Shown here: positions 15,660 through 24,167 of the stretch, one piece after another
How positions within the stretch are numbered: the stretch's first letter is position 1
Layout: each line of letters opens with the position of its first letter
NCBI GenBank assembly: GCA_022821965.1
Contig: JAJECN010000052.1
Span: 1-41,072 of the forward strand
Source: Candidatus Poribacteria bacterium
Lineage (GTDB): Bacteria > Poribacteria > WGA-4E > WGA-3G
Direction of reading: 5' to 3'
DNA length: 41,072 bases
Translations under genes and position numbers: made by a program
Notes under the pieces: generated by a model
What the model saw: only the letters and a program-made list of their open reading frames with translations
What the model was told of the DNA's origin: nothing
Databases searched by the model: none

Positions 15660-15962
15660 TTAAAAGATGCCGAGTTCATCCCTTGCGTCTTCAGTCATCA
15701 TTTCGGGGGTCCAACGCGGGTTCCACACAACATTAACATTAACTTCGTCAACGCCGTCGAGTTGCTGTGTGACGTGCTGCGCACCATTAACAATCTGTCC
15801 ACCGGCGGGACATCCAGGACTCGTTAAAGTCATAGTAATATCCACAGTCGTGTCATTGATATCCACGCCGTAGATAAGCCCCATATCAACGATGTTGATG
15901 CCGATTTCAGGGTCAATAATGTTTTCTTTGATAGTCTCTAATACAGATTCTTCAGATACCAT
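15660..15962 (-). CDS. sufT: DUF59 / MIP18-family protein (SufT/PaaD-like)
   Basis: This 100-residue protein has the DUF59 signature: IIDPEIGINIVDMGLIYGV, then VDITMTLTSPGCPAG with the conserved C51, and a tail VNVVWNPRWTPEMMTEDARDELGI. Members with this C-terminus act in Fe-S cluster maturation (SufT, PaaD and eukaryotic MIP18/CIA2). The gene is between the DUF971 and Rieske genes on the minus strand with short gaps. The sufT symbol rests on family plus operon context and could equally be written as a PaaD-like domain protein. Confidence 0.85.
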   Translation of the reverse strand: MVSEESVLETIKENIIDPEIGINIVDMGLIYGVDINDTTVDITMTLTSPGCPAGGQIVNGAQHVTQQLDGVDEVNVNVVWNPRWTPEMMTEDARDELGIF

Positions 15963-16022
15963 TGGGGTTCCCTCCTATCAGATAGCGAGGTTGCAAACCT
16001 CGTCAGCAAATGAACAAGCAGT

Positions 16023-16337
16023 TTATTCGTCAACACTAATCAAAATATCGTCATCTTCAATTTTGACGGTGTAGCATTCAATGGCTTCGACAGCAGGCAT
16101 ACAGAGCGGCTCACCGGTTTTGACGCAAAAACGTGCGCCGTGCCGAGGGCATTCTATCTCATCGCCGTTGAGAAAACCTTCGGCTAAAGGCCCACCATCA
16201 TGCGTGCAAACGTCCTCCATCGCATAGAACTCACCATCAACATTGAAAAGTAGCACGGGGACGAAATCCACCTCGACTAATTGTTTCGTACCGGGGGGGA
16301 CTTCACTCGCTTTCGCAACTTTATAGAATTCTGGCAT
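16023..16337 (-). CDS. Rieske-type [2Fe-2S] ferredoxin
   Basis: This 104-residue protein has one Rieske domain with ligands C44-T-H46 (VCTHDGGPL) and C63-P-R-H66 (CPRHGARF). It lacks a transmembrane anchor and resembles soluble NirD/BphF-type Rieske ferredoxins. It could pass electrons for Fe-S assembly or to an oxygenase. AAGGA lies upstream of the ATG. It sits between sufU and the DUF59 gene. Rieske ferredoxins in SUF operons recur in several bacterial groups, where the exact role is unresolved. Confidence 0.92.
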   Translation of the reverse strand: MPEFYKVAKASEVPPGTKQLVEVDFVPVLLFNVDGEFYAMEDVCTHDGGPLAEGFLNGDEIECPRHGARFCVKTGEPLCMPAVEAIECYTVKIEDDDILISVDE

Positions 16338-16386
16338 TACATTCCTTCCAAATTTCTTTGTGAGTATAAAACTTCAAAGTGTCTCC

Positions 16387-16776
16387 TTATTCATCTTCTT
16401 CACCGGGCCAACTTGTGATGCCATACGCACCGGCTTTGAGAACCTTCAGAGCCAACAAGGCACATTTGAGACGAACAGGTCCTAATGGGATACCGATCAT
16501 ATCCAAAATGTCGTCTTTTGAGATCTGCTTGACTTCATCAAGACTTTTGCCTTCAATCTTCTCAGTCAGCATAGAGGCAGCCGCGAGACTAATCGTACAA
16601 CCGTGCCCACAAAAACGGACCTCTGTAATTATATTGTCTTCAATAAGTAAGTCAATGCGAATCTGATCACCACAAAGTGGATTGTCTTCTTGGTGCGAAA
16701 TATCAGGATTCGGCAACGTCCCGTAGTTGCTTGGATTTTCGTAATGGTCAAGCAGCTCTTCCTGATATATGTTCAT
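16387..16776 (-). CDS. sufU: SufU-type Fe-S assembly / sulfur-relay protein
   Basis: This 129-residue IscU-like protein has zinc/Fe-S ligands C35-G-D37, C60 (in CGHGC) and C105. The residue before C105 is Lys (RLKCALLAL) where IscU has His, the usual sign of SufU. SufU accepts persulfide sulfur from SufS and passes it to the SufBCD scaffold. ATG 16776 overlaps the sufS stop by the ATGA arrangement, so the two are translationally coupled. The frame open to 16812 is not used. No SufE gene is seen, consistent with the SufS-SufU pairing. Confidence 0.93.
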   Translation of the reverse strand: MNIYQEELLDHYENPSNYGTLPNPDISHQEDNPLCGDQIRIDLLIEDNIITEVRFCGHGCTISLAAASMLTEKIEGKSLDEVKQISKDDILDMIGIPLGPVRLKCALLALKVLKAGAYGITSWPGEEDE

Positions 16777-18020
16777 TGTTTTCTCCGAGTCATAAGTTTT
16801 TGTGTTCTGCACAGCCCTTCGGACAACCTATCCACGTCCTCAATTGTGTTGTAAAGATAAAAACTGGCACGGACGGTGGCGATAACGTCCAACCACTTCA
16901 TGAGGGGTTGGGCGCAGTGGTGTCCTGCCCGGATAGCAACACCGTGCGTATCCAAAATTCCAGCGACATCATGTGGATGGACGCCATCGATATTAAAGGA
17001 GATAACGCCTGCTTTCTGATGAGGTGCAGAGGGTCCGTAGAGCGTAATGCCTTCGATTTCTTGTAAGCGATTGTGTGCGTATTTTAGGAGTTCTTGTTCG
17101 TGAACGTGAATTGCTGCCAAATTTGCTTGTGTGATATAGTCCACGGCGTGCCCAAGCCCAATTGCTTCGGCGATGCTTGGGGTCCCTGCTTCAAATTTCG
17201 CGGGAAGTTCCGCATAACTCGATACATCGCGTTCAACGCTCCGAATCATCGAACCACCGCCGAGGAACGGCGGCATCTCTTCAAGGATATCTAATTTCCC
17301 GTATAACACGCCGATACCCGTTGGTCCACACATTTTATGCCCTGAAAATGCGAGAAAATCGCAGTCAAGTTGTTGGACATCAACGTGAAAATGTGGTACC
17401 GATTGCGCTGCATCAACGACGACTTTCGCACCAACAGCGTGCGCTGCATCAATAACAGACTGGATCGGATTGATGGTCCCAAGTACATTAGAAACGTGCC
17501 CCATAGCGACAAGTTTCGTCTTTTCGGTAAAGACATCTTGGAGCTGCGTGAAATCAAGGAGTCCTTCATCGGTTATCTCAAGGAAACGGAGTACAGCACC
17601 CGTGCGCTGTGCGAGTAACTGCCAAGGCACCAGATTGCTATGGTGTTCCATCACAGTGAGGACGATTTCATCGCCTTCCCGAATATTTTCAGTCCCCCAA
17701 CTGTAAGCGATGAGGTTAATAGATTCCGTTGTGTTCCGCGTGAAGATGATTTGGCGCGAGCGAGGCGCGTTAATCAGTTCTGCCACCTTCTCGCGGGCGC
17801 GTTCATATTGTTCTGTAGCCTCTTCTGAGATACGATAGATACCGCGATGGATATTGGAACGATAGGTATCGTAATAAGCATCCATCGCCTCAACGACGGG
17901 ACGCGGTGTCTGCGTTGACGCGGCATTATCAAGGAAAGCCAAGGGTGGTTCCGTTGCGAAGATCGGGAAATCTTTGCGGATGCTTTCCACATCAAGAGGA
18001 CGAAAGTGGGCAGTGTGCAT
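16773..18020 (-). CDS. sufS: SufS cysteine desulfurase
   Basis: This 415-residue PLP enzyme of class V fold releases sulfur from L-cysteine as a persulfide. The PLP lysine is K229 in FSGHKMCGPTGIG. The cofactor-stacking His is in MEHHSNLVPW (about 127). The active Cys is C369 in AIRAGHHCAQPLM, the short-loop type II arrangement of SufS. FLDNAAST near the N-terminus and FEAGTPSIAEAIGLG are also characteristic. It lies directly upstream of sufU with a 4-base overlap and downstream of the glutaredoxin gene. Confidence 0.96.
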   Translation of the reverse strand: MHTAHFRPLDVESIRKDFPIFATEPPLAFLDNAASTQTPRPVVEAMDAYYDTYRSNIHRGIYRISEEATEQYERAREKVAELINAPRSRQIIFTRNTTESINLIAYSWGTENIREGDEIVLTVMEHHSNLVPWQLLAQRTGAVLRFLEITDEGLLDFTQLQDVFTEKTKLVAMGHVSNVLGTINPIQSVIDAAHAVGAKVVVDAAQSVPHFHVDVQQLDCDFLAFSGHKMCGPTGIGVLYGKLDILEEMPPFLGGGSMIRSVERDVSSYAELPAKFEAGTPSIAEAIGLGHAVDYITQANLAAIHVHEQELLKYAHNRLQEIEGITLYGPSAPHQKAGVISFNIDGVHPHDVAGILDTHGVAIRAGHHCAQPLMKWLDVIATVRASFYLYNTIEDVDRLSEGLCRTQKLMTRRKQ

Positions 18021-18106
18021 TGTGTTTATAAGCCTATGTGAGTGTCTTGATTGCAGATAAGCACGCTCAACTGAGCGTGCCTATCATCAGAGACCCATTA
18101 AATACA

Positions 18107-18448
18107 TTATCGACTCGAAAAACCAATATTGACAGCGGACGGACCATGGTCCTCACATGCCTGATCGGTCGGAACATCGGTTTCAGCATCGCTGGATTTG
18201 ACAATCCCTTCGGAAACCAAATACTGTTCCACTTCATCGCCGCTGACATCAGCAAGTATTATGTCGTCGATCTGGACGCACGGCTGATAAGGCTGCCGCG
18301 TCTTCTGAACCATTTCACGATAGTTGTTTTCGTTGTTAATGATGTCTCTATCTTCATATTCCAAACCGTATTTGGCGAAGATAGCACGGACACCATTGCT
18401 CCACCCACAGACGGGCTTCATATAAGCGATAATCTTCGGTTGACTCAT
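18107..18448 (-). CDS. monothiol-like glutaredoxin with CGWS site and a C-terminal tail
   Basis: This 113-residue protein has a glutaredoxin fold: KIIAYMKPVCGWSNGVRAIF with active site C14-G-W-S17, then the cis-Pro region PYQPCVQIDD. The site resembles CGFS of monothiol glutaredoxins, which carry [2Fe-2S] clusters with glutathione or a similar thiol. About 30 residues follow the domain (SSDAETDVPTDQ...), an unusual acidic tail. AAAAGGAG lies before the ATG, directly abutting a CAGTTAT-type repeat. Its position between sufD and sufS suggests cluster carriage from SufBCD (inference). Confidence 0.85.
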   Translation of the reverse strand: MSQPKIIAYMKPVCGWSNGVRAIFAKYGLEYEDRDIINNENNYREMVQKTRQPYQPCVQIDDIILADVSGDEVEQYLVSEGIVKSSDAETDVPTDQACEDHGPSAVNIGFSSR

Positions 18449-18465
18449 TGTGAGTTCTCCTTTTT

Positions 18466-18612
18466 TATTGGTTATCGGTTCTCAATTTTCAGAGGAAATA
18501 GTTATCAGTTATCGGTTTTCAGTTATCAGTTAATTTCCTGTGGCAGTCCAGTTAACTGTCCTCCACAACAAACATCTTTAACCGACAACTGACGACTGAA
18601 AACTGATAACCA
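18466..18612 (-). repeat. CAGTTAT-heptamer interspersed repeat, copy 2
   Basis: The left half (18466-18532) holds GTTATCGGTT/GTTATCAGTT heptamers. The right half (18580-18612) is ACCGACAACTGACGACTGA followed by AAACTGATAACC, the imperfect reverse complement. It fills the gap between sufD and the glutaredoxin gene. Its GATAACCAATAAAA end lies immediately before the glutaredoxin ribosome-binding site. Confidence 0.75.
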
Positions 18613-18625
18613 TTCCCTCTGACAA

Positions 18626-19987
18626 CTACTCAAGTTTGCGCGTAACGGATGTGCTCAGTTCTTCACGAACTGATTCCAACGGGATACGTTCCATGACGGG
18701 TTCAAAAAATCCGTCAACAATCAATTTTTCTGCTTGTGCGTAGGACACCCCACGGCTCATTAGGTAAAAAACCTGCTCAGGATCAATCTTTCCAGCCGTT
18801 GCACCATGTGTGCAACGCACCTCATGCGCCTGAATCTCTAATCCGGGTAAAGTATCAGCATGTGCACGTTCACTGAGCAGTAGATTATCGTTCTTCTGAT
18901 ATGCATCGGTATGGTTTGCCGATGGATAGACGTAAATGTTTCCGCCCCATGCGGTTTGTGCTCTATCTTTAAGGACGGTTCGATACAGTAGATCACTGGA
19001 GGTATGCGCTGAAACGTGTTCTTGTGCGGTGCTAATATCTAAGTGCTGGCGGGCATCTGTAAAAGCCAATCCCAACATTTGGGCGGTACATCCAGTACCT
19101 TCCAAAACAACGGCTTGGTTTATTTTGCTCAACCTACCACCAAAAGTGGCAGTTACCCAGCAGAGATGTGCGTCTCTGGCAACCATAGCGCGGTGCGAAG
19201 CGAAACTCCAAACCTGCCGATTCCAACGTTGAACCTGCACGTAAGTTACATTTGAATTCTGTTCCGCAAAAATTTCAACCGCGCCACTATGTAAGCCATC
19301 AACATCTGGATTGGCAGATGCGTTATCCTCTAAAATCACAACCTGACTCCCCTCTTCAGCCACGATGAGGGTGTGGGACAAGTCAGCCTGCGCCGCTTCG
19401 GACATCTTGATATAAACCCGCAGCGGTACTTCAATTTTTGTGCCTTTAGGAACATGTAGCAGATAACCACCTTGCCAAAATGCACCATGGAGTGCGTCAA
19501 ATTTATTATGTTGGGCAATATTTCCGCTTTTTAATGTTGTCTCCAAGGTCACTGCCTTATTCATGAAATAGCTGCGGAGGAGTTCTGGCTGTTCTTGAAG
19601 TGCAGTATGGAGATGCGCGAAGTATATTCCTTTTTTTTTCAGTTCCTCAGTTTCAGAGGCGTGTTGAAGTTGCCCATCAACTTGCACAAGTACACCGGCG
19701 GTTTCTTCATCGTTATCATCCAAATCTTCAGCGGATAGCCCACCGTTCGTTGGAACACTCGGTTGATATTTTTCGAGTGCGAAGCCGCGGAGATGTCGCC
19801 GAGTGCGCCGCCAATAATCTTGGGTACGCATATCAACAGTGCGTCGCCATTCATCATCTTTGGTTGTATGCGGCATCGGTAGAGATTCGTAATGTGCGTA
19901 AGCCTCTAAACGTTTCTCACGCATCCACTTTGGTTCATCTGCTGCTATTTTTTGAAGAAATTCTTTTGAAAAGTCGCCTTTTTGCAA
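18626..19987 (-). CDS. sufD: SufD, Fe-S scaffold subunit
   Basis: This 453-residue SufB/SufD-family beta-helix protein has an N-terminal helical part (WMREKRLEAYAHYESLPMP) that matches SufD. The core includes YLLHVPKGTKIEVPLRVYI, HTLIVAEEGSQVVILEDN and the C-terminal CTHGATAGKIDPEQVFYLMSR. The last segment carries the conserved Cys/His pair near the SufB interface. SufD pairs with SufB on the SufC2 ATPase and is needed for iron loading. The start is TTG at 19987 with AAAGGA 7 bases upstream; no ATG is better placed. Both sides are flanked by CAGTTAT-family repeats. Confidence 0.93.
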   Translation of the reverse strand: MQKGDFSKEFLQKIAADEPKWMREKRLEAYAHYESLPMPHTTKDDEWRRTVDMRTQDYWRRTRRHLRGFALEKYQPSVPTNGGLSAEDLDDNDEETAGVLVQVDGQLQHASETEELKKKGIYFAHLHTALQEQPELLRSYFMNKAVTLETTLKSGNIAQHNKFDALHGAFWQGGYLLHVPKGTKIEVPLRVYIKMSEAAQADLSHTLIVAEEGSQVVILEDNASANPDVDGLHSGAVEIFAEQNSNVTYVQVQRWNRQVWSFASHRAMVARDAHLCWVTATFGGRLSKINQAVVLEGTGCTAQMLGLAFTDARQHLDISTAQEHVSAHTSSDLLYRTVLKDRAQTAWGGNIYVYPSANHTDAYQKNDNLLLSERAHADTLPGLEIQAHEVRCTHGATAGKIDPEQVFYLMSRGVSYAQAEKLIVDGFFEPVMERIPLESVREELSTSVTRKLE

Positions 19988-20002
19988 TTTTTTATCCTTT
20001 AT

Positions 20003-20142
20003 TGGTTGTCGGTATTCAGTTATCAGTTTTCAGTTAAAAGGGCTTGATGTAACAATTTACTACCCCCTGGATACTCGAAACTTGGGCGGATTGTTACAAA
20101 GCGTCTCTTAACCGACGACTGACAACTGACAACCTATAACCT
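20003..20142 (-). repeat. CAGTTAT-heptamer interspersed repeat, copy 3
   Basis: The left half TTGGTTGTCGGTATTCAGTT and following heptamers (20003-20036) pair imperfectly with the right half at about 20105-20142 (ACCGACGACTGACAACTGAC). It lies between sufB and sufD. The middle contains TGTAACAATT and AATTGTTACA-like half sites (20049-20100), so the element can fold as a long hairpin with internal stems. It ends next to the sufD ribosome-binding site. Confidence 0.75.
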
Positions 20143-20143
20143 C

Positions 20144-21562
20144 TTAACCCACTGAACCTTCCATCTGAAGTTGGATAAGACGGTTCATTTCAACGGCATA
20201 TTCCATCGGCAGTTCCTTAACAAGGGGTTCGATAAACCCATTGACGATCATTGTGGAAGCTTCCTCTTCCGAAAGCCCGCGGCTCATCAGATAGAAGAGT
20301 TGCTCTTCCCCAATCTTGCTGACACGTGCCTCGTGCTCAATGTTCGTATCGTTCTCTCCGATCTCAATGACCGGATAGGTGTCTGAACGAGAGTCCTTGT
20401 CAAGAATGAGGGCATCACAAACAACGTGCGATTTGCACCCTTTCGCTCCCTTTGCGACATCAACCCACCCGCGATAACTGGATCGACCACCATCTTTACT
20501 GATGCTCTTTGAGGTTATCTGCGAAGTCGTGTGTGGCGCGCAATGGTAGACTTTTGCCCCTGCGTCTTGATGTTGTCCTTTGCTTGCGAATGCAATAGAG
20601 AGAATATCGCCGCGCGCACCGGGTTCCATCATATAAACGCTCGGATACTTCATGGTTAACTTACTGCCGAGGTTACCATCAACCCACTCCATCTGTGCGT
20701 CTTCGTAAGCAAACGCCCGCTTTGTGACCAGATTATATACATTGTTCGCCCAATTCTGGATGGTCGTATAGCGGACCCGCGAACCTTTCATGCAAACAAT
20801 CTCAACGACCGCGCTGTGCAAGGATTCGCTGCTGAATGTCGGCGCGGTGCACCCCTCAACGTAATGTACCTGTGAACCTTCATCAGCGATGATGAGCGTG
20901 CGTTCAAACTGCCCCATGTTTTCGCTGTTGATACGGAAATAGGCTTGTAATGGGTACTCCACCTTTACACCCGGTGGGACATAAACAAAACTACCGCCAC
21001 TCCAGACTGCACTATTGAGTGCAGCGAACTGGTTATCCGCAGACGGGATGATAGTCCCGAAATATTTTTTCACCAGATCGGGGTACTCTTTAACAGCAGT
21101 ATCGGTATCAAGGAACACAACGCCGATTTTATCCAATTCTTCGACGATATTATGGTAAACGACTTCGGAATCGTATTGAGCACCGACACCGGCGAGGAAT
21201 TTTCGTTCGGCTTCAGGGATACCGAGCCGGTCGAATGTTTTCTTTATGTCGTCCGGTACATCGTCCCAACTCCGTTCACTCCGGTCAGAGGCTTTGACAT
21301 AATAATAGATGTCGTCAAAATCGAGTTGGGAAAGGTCGCCGCCCCATTTGGTCATCGGCTTCTGCTTGAAAATCTGGTAAGCATTGAGCCGATACTCGCG
21401 CATCCAGTCGGGTTCGCCTTTGATGTCGCACATCTGGTTGATAACCTCTTCATCCAACCCCTTCCGTGACTTGAATGTAGGTTTAATATCGTCGTGGAAC
21501 CCGTATTGGTACTCGTTACTAACCCCGAGTTCTTCTATCGTGTTCGTTTCAGAATTTGCCAT
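20144..21562 (-). CDS. sufB: SufB, Fe-S scaffold subunit
   Basis: This 472-residue protein is the core Fe-S scaffold, on which clusters assemble from persulfide sulfur. Family-specific segments include [76 protein letters not shown] and [19 protein letters not shown]. The conserved Cys (in [12 protein letters not shown]) is present. A good AGGAG lies 6-7 bases before ATG 21562. sufC is 50 bases upstream. It is longer and more conserved than SufD, as usual. Confidence 0.97.
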   Translation of the reverse strand: MANSETNTIEELGVSNEYQYGFHDDIKPTFKSRKGLDEEVINQMCDIKGEPDWMREYRLNAYQIFKQKPMTKWGGDLSQLDFDDIYYYVKASDRSERSWDDVPDDIKKTFDRLGIPEAERKFLAGVGAQYDSEVVYHNIVEELDKIGVVFLDTDTAVKEYPDLVKKYFGTIIPSADNQFAALNSAVWSGGSFVYVPPGVKVEYPLQAYFRINSENMGQFERTLIIADEGSQVHYVEGCTAPTFSSESLHSAVVEIVCMKGSRVRYTTIQNWANNVYNLVTKRAFAYEDAQMEWVDGNLGSKLTMKYPSVYMMEPGARGDILSIAFASKGQHQDAGAKVYHCAPHTTSQITSKSISKDGGRSSYRGWVDVAKGAKGCKSHVVCDALILDKDSRSDTYPVIEIGENDTNIEHEARVSKIGEEQLFYLMSRGLSEEEASTMIVNGFIEPLVKELPMEYAVEMNRLIQLQMEGSVG

Positions 21563-21612
21563 TTCACTTCTCCTATTACGTTAGCGGGGATGCCGCGCGC
21601 CGCCGCCCCGAG

Positions 21613-22398
21613 TTACTCTTCGTCAATACCGTGTTTTTCGCGAATCGGATCGTAGCCCTCTGCTTCTAACATCTGTGTGAGTTCCCACCCACCGGATTCA
21701 ACAATCCTACCATCAAGCAGAATATGCACGAACTCCGGACGGATGTAGTCCAGCAATCGTGGATAGTGTGTGATAATCAGGACTCCCAACTCTGGTCCAA
21801 TCAATTGACTCACACTTTCACCCACGACTCGGATAGCATCAATATCGAGTCCTGAATCCGTTTCATCAAGGATCGCAATTTTGGGTTCAAGCATCGCGAG
21901 TTGAAGAATCTCGGCACGTTTCTTTTCACCACCAGAGAACCCATCATTGAGGTATCGTCTTGCGAAAGAATCATCAACACCGAGCTGCTTCATTTTGTCG
22001 CGAAGCTCGCTGCGAAATTCGCGCATCGGAATGAGTCCATCATTGCTGGAACCATTTCCTTCTTTGGTACGGACTGCACTCACGGCGAGTCGTAGGAAAT
22101 TTGCTAAACTTACCCCAGGAATCGCCGTTGGATACTGAAAAGCGAGGAAAAGCCCGAGCTTCGCGCGTTCGTTCGGTTCCAGTTCCAAAACATCGACACC
22201 ACTAAAAACCACTTCCCCAGAATCAATATCGTAGAGTGGATGTCCCATTAAACCATTTGCGAGGGTGCTTTTGCCGGACCCGTTTGGACCCATCAGCGCA
22301 TGGATCTCACCCTGTTTGACAGTTAAATTTAATCCTTTGATAATTGGTTTTCCTTGCACACTGATATGCAAGTCTTTAATCATCAAGTCTTTGCTCAT
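21613..22398 (-). CDS. sufC: SufC, Fe-S assembly ATPase
   Basis: This 261-residue ABC-type ATPase has Walker A GPNGSGKST at 37-45, the signature FSGGEKKRAEI, Walker B and D-loop IAILDETDSGLD, and the H-loop VLIITHYPRLL, all characteristic of SufC. It powers conformational change of the SufBCD scaffold in the cytoplasm. AAGGAG lies 14 bases before the ATG, a long spacing. It is the first gene of the SUF cluster. A 149-base gap separates it from moaA upstream, with no obvious consensus promoter or IscR-type site visible. Confidence 0.97.
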   Translation of the reverse strand: MSKDLMIKDLHISVQGKPIIKGLNLTVKQGEIHALMGPNGSGKSTLANGLMGHPLYDIDSGEVVFSGVDVLELEPNERAKLGLFLAFQYPTAIPGVSLANFLRLAVSAVRTKEGNGSSNDGLIPMREFRSELRDKMKQLGVDDSFARRYLNDGFSGGEKKRAEILQLAMLEPKIAILDETDSGLDIDAIRVVGESVSQLIGPELGVLIITHYPRLLDYIRPEFVHILLDGRIVESGGWELTQMLEAEGYDPIREKHGIDEE

Positions 22399-22547
22399 TT
22401 CTTGACTTTGGACTCCTTACTTATAGTTAGTAAAATTTAGAGACATTTAGTGCTTTGCTATTGATGCCTCATCCATATATGTTGATGTATTTTGTCCGTC
22501 TCTCGTATTTCTCGTGGATGTATCTCACGCATTGTTGATTTTAGTGC

Positions 22548-23546
22548 TTATCCACCAATTCTTGACATGTTCCGCTCAGGTTTAATAAAGTCGGCTGCAT
22601 TAATTTTATGCCCTGCTTCTTTCTGCAAGACTGCATCGAGAATTAACTCTGTAATCCCTTCATCCGGCACGCCTTCGCGTAGCGGTGTAAGCAGGTCTGT
22701 TTCCGTCAATGAGAAGAGACAGGTCCGAAACTTTCCATCAGCTGTGAGGCGAACCCGGTTGCAATTCCCACAAAAAGGTTCACTCACAGAAGGGATGACT
22801 CCCACCTCGTTTCCGTTATCCGCGAAGCGATAACGCTGCGCAGTATCGCTCTTTGATTCACCGTTCAAGGTTACAGGTGCGAGTGGATAGACAGCGTTAA
22901 TTTTGTCAATAATCTCTTTTCCGGGAACGTACATGTTCCGTCCCCACACGTCATCCGCATCAAGCGGCATGAATTCGATGAATCGGAGTTGATAATCATT
23001 TTGACGCGCAAAGGTTGCCAAATCAACAATCTCGTCATCGGTAAAGCCGCGCATTGCGACAGCATTGACTTTAATTGGGTTGAAACCGCAGTCGTGTGCT
23101 GTTTTGAGTCCCTCAAGCACACGCGAGAGCACCTTCCGACGCGTCATCTGCTCGAACTTCTCTTCGTTGAGTGTATCTAAACTGACATTAATACGACGGA
23201 GTCCAGCATCGTAGAGTGCTTGTGCTTGTTTAATAAGCCCGATGCCATTTGTCGTCAAACTAATATCTTTGAGCTCTTCTAATTGCGCCAATCGCTCTAT
23301 AAGTATAGGCACACCGGGACGGACAAGCGGTTCGCCACCGGTAATACGGATTTTGTTAACACCCAAGCCAACAAAAATTCGGGCGAGATGTAGAATCTCA
23401 TCAAACGTCATCACCGCCGAATCCGGCATGAAGGTCATGTCTTCCGGCATACAGTAGATGCACCGAAAGTTACACACATCTGTAACCGAAATCCTGAGAT
23501 TCGTATGGATCCGCCCAAAGCGGTCTATCATCTGTTGTTTCATCAT
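22548..23546 (-). CDS. moaA: GTP 3',8-cyclase MoaA (molybdenum cofactor biosynthesis)
   Basis: This 332-residue radical SAM enzyme converts GTP to cyclic pyranopterin precursor together with MoaC. The radical SAM cluster motif CNFRCIYC is at 26-33, and ITGGEPLVRPG binds SAM. The second 4Fe-4S cluster motif CGNCNRVRLTADGKFRTC is present near the C-terminus. The protein ends in Gly-Gly, as active MoaA does. No other mo genes are in the window. It carries two Fe-S clusters and directly precedes the SUF operon on the same strand, which may tie its expression to cluster supply (inference). Confidence 0.97.
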   Translation of the reverse strand: MMKQQMIDRFGRIHTNLRISVTDVCNFRCIYCMPEDMTFMPDSAVMTFDEILHLARIFVGLGVNKIRITGGEPLVRPGVPILIERLAQLEELKDISLTTNGIGLIKQAQALYDAGLRRINVSLDTLNEEKFEQMTRRKVLSRVLEGLKTAHDCGFNPIKVNAVAMRGFTDDEIVDLATFARQNDYQLRFIEFMPLDADDVWGRNMYVPGKEIIDKINAVYPLAPVTLNGESKSDTAQRYRFADNGNEVGVIPSVSEPFCGNCNRVRLTADGKFRTCLFSLTETDLLTPLREGVPDEGITELILDAVLQKEAGHKINAADFIKPERNMSRIGG

Positions 23547-23575
23547 TAATTCAGGCAGAATCTAATTTTATTAAT

Positions 23576-23604
23576 AGTATATCACATCGCTATATTTTTT
23601 GCAA
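23576..23604 (-). promoter_or_regulatory. sigma70 promoter for moaA
   Basis: On the minus strand TTGCAA (23604-23599), a 17-base spacer and TATACT (23581-23576) match 10 of 12 consensus positions. The start would be near 23569, so the moaA leader is only about 25 bases. That is too short for a molybdenum-cofactor riboswitch. Confidence 0.7.
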
Positions 23605-23688
23605 GTATTTTTTATAGTAAAAACTATAAAAAAGATTTTTGGAGAAAGCGAGGAAAAATTGCGGCACACACGGACAAGGACTTTTCAA

Positions 23689-23717
23689 TTGACACAGTAA
23701 TGACTTTGATGTAGAAT
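23689..23717 (+). promoter_or_regulatory. sigma70 promoter for the gene at 23753
   Basis: TTGACA (23689-23694), a 17-base spacer and TAGAAT (23712-23717) match 11 of 12 consensus positions. The start is near 23724, with GGAGG a few bases before ATG 23753. It is divergent from, and does not overlap, the moaA promoter. Confidence 0.8.
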
Positions 23718-23752
23718 ATACCTACTATTTTTGAAAACTGGAGGAAAAATCG

Positions 23753-24121
23753 ATGAATGAAAAAGTGTTTGATGTAGGCGGCGTTGAACTCCATGTAGAT
23801 CAACGCAATTTCGGAGCAGACGGTGGTCCTTCCGTCCGTGTTTACGGCGAGGCAGACGGCGAAAATATTCAACTGCTCCGCTTCGACTGTTTTCGCAAGG
23901 ATCCGCACTATCACTACGATCCCTCTGGAAAGAACGATCAGCGGTCCCTCGATAAAGCGAGTGTGCCAGATTCAGTTGCTTGGACAATTAAACAACTCGG
24001 ACACAATCTCGTGGAAATGATTCACACAGCAGGTTACGCCAGCGTTGCTGAACAGGTTGATCAAGCGGCGGTCGCGCAAGTCCTGCCTGAAGTCGAATCC
24101 CTTATGCGAGACGATACCTAA
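23753..24121 (+). CDS. conserved-looking small hypothetical protein
   Basis: This is a 122-residue soluble protein of no family I can name with confidence. The first 70 residues are beta-rich (VFDVGGVELHVDQRNFG; VRVYGEADGENIQLLRFDCF) with a His-rich stretch DPHYHYDPSG. The last 50 are helical (VAWTIKQLGHNLVEMIHTAG). The gene has an excellent promoter and ribosome-binding site, so it is very likely expressed. The HYHYD cluster could bind a metal (inference). The secreted protein gene follows after 46 bases. Confidence 0.75.
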   Translation: MNEKVFDVGGVELHVDQRNFGADGGPSVRVYGEADGENIQLLRFDCFRKDPHYHYDPSGKNDQRSLDKASVPDSVAWTIKQLGHNLVEMIHTAGYASVAEQVDQAAVAQVLPEVESLMRDDT

Positions 24122-24167
24122 TTTTATATTTATAGATGTGTTTAAGCGCACAAAGGAGAAAATTAAC

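Noticed and set aside
22399-22547. IscR/SufR-type operator upstream of sufC
   Set aside because: I see no convincing inverted repeat or known operator pattern in the 149-base gap.
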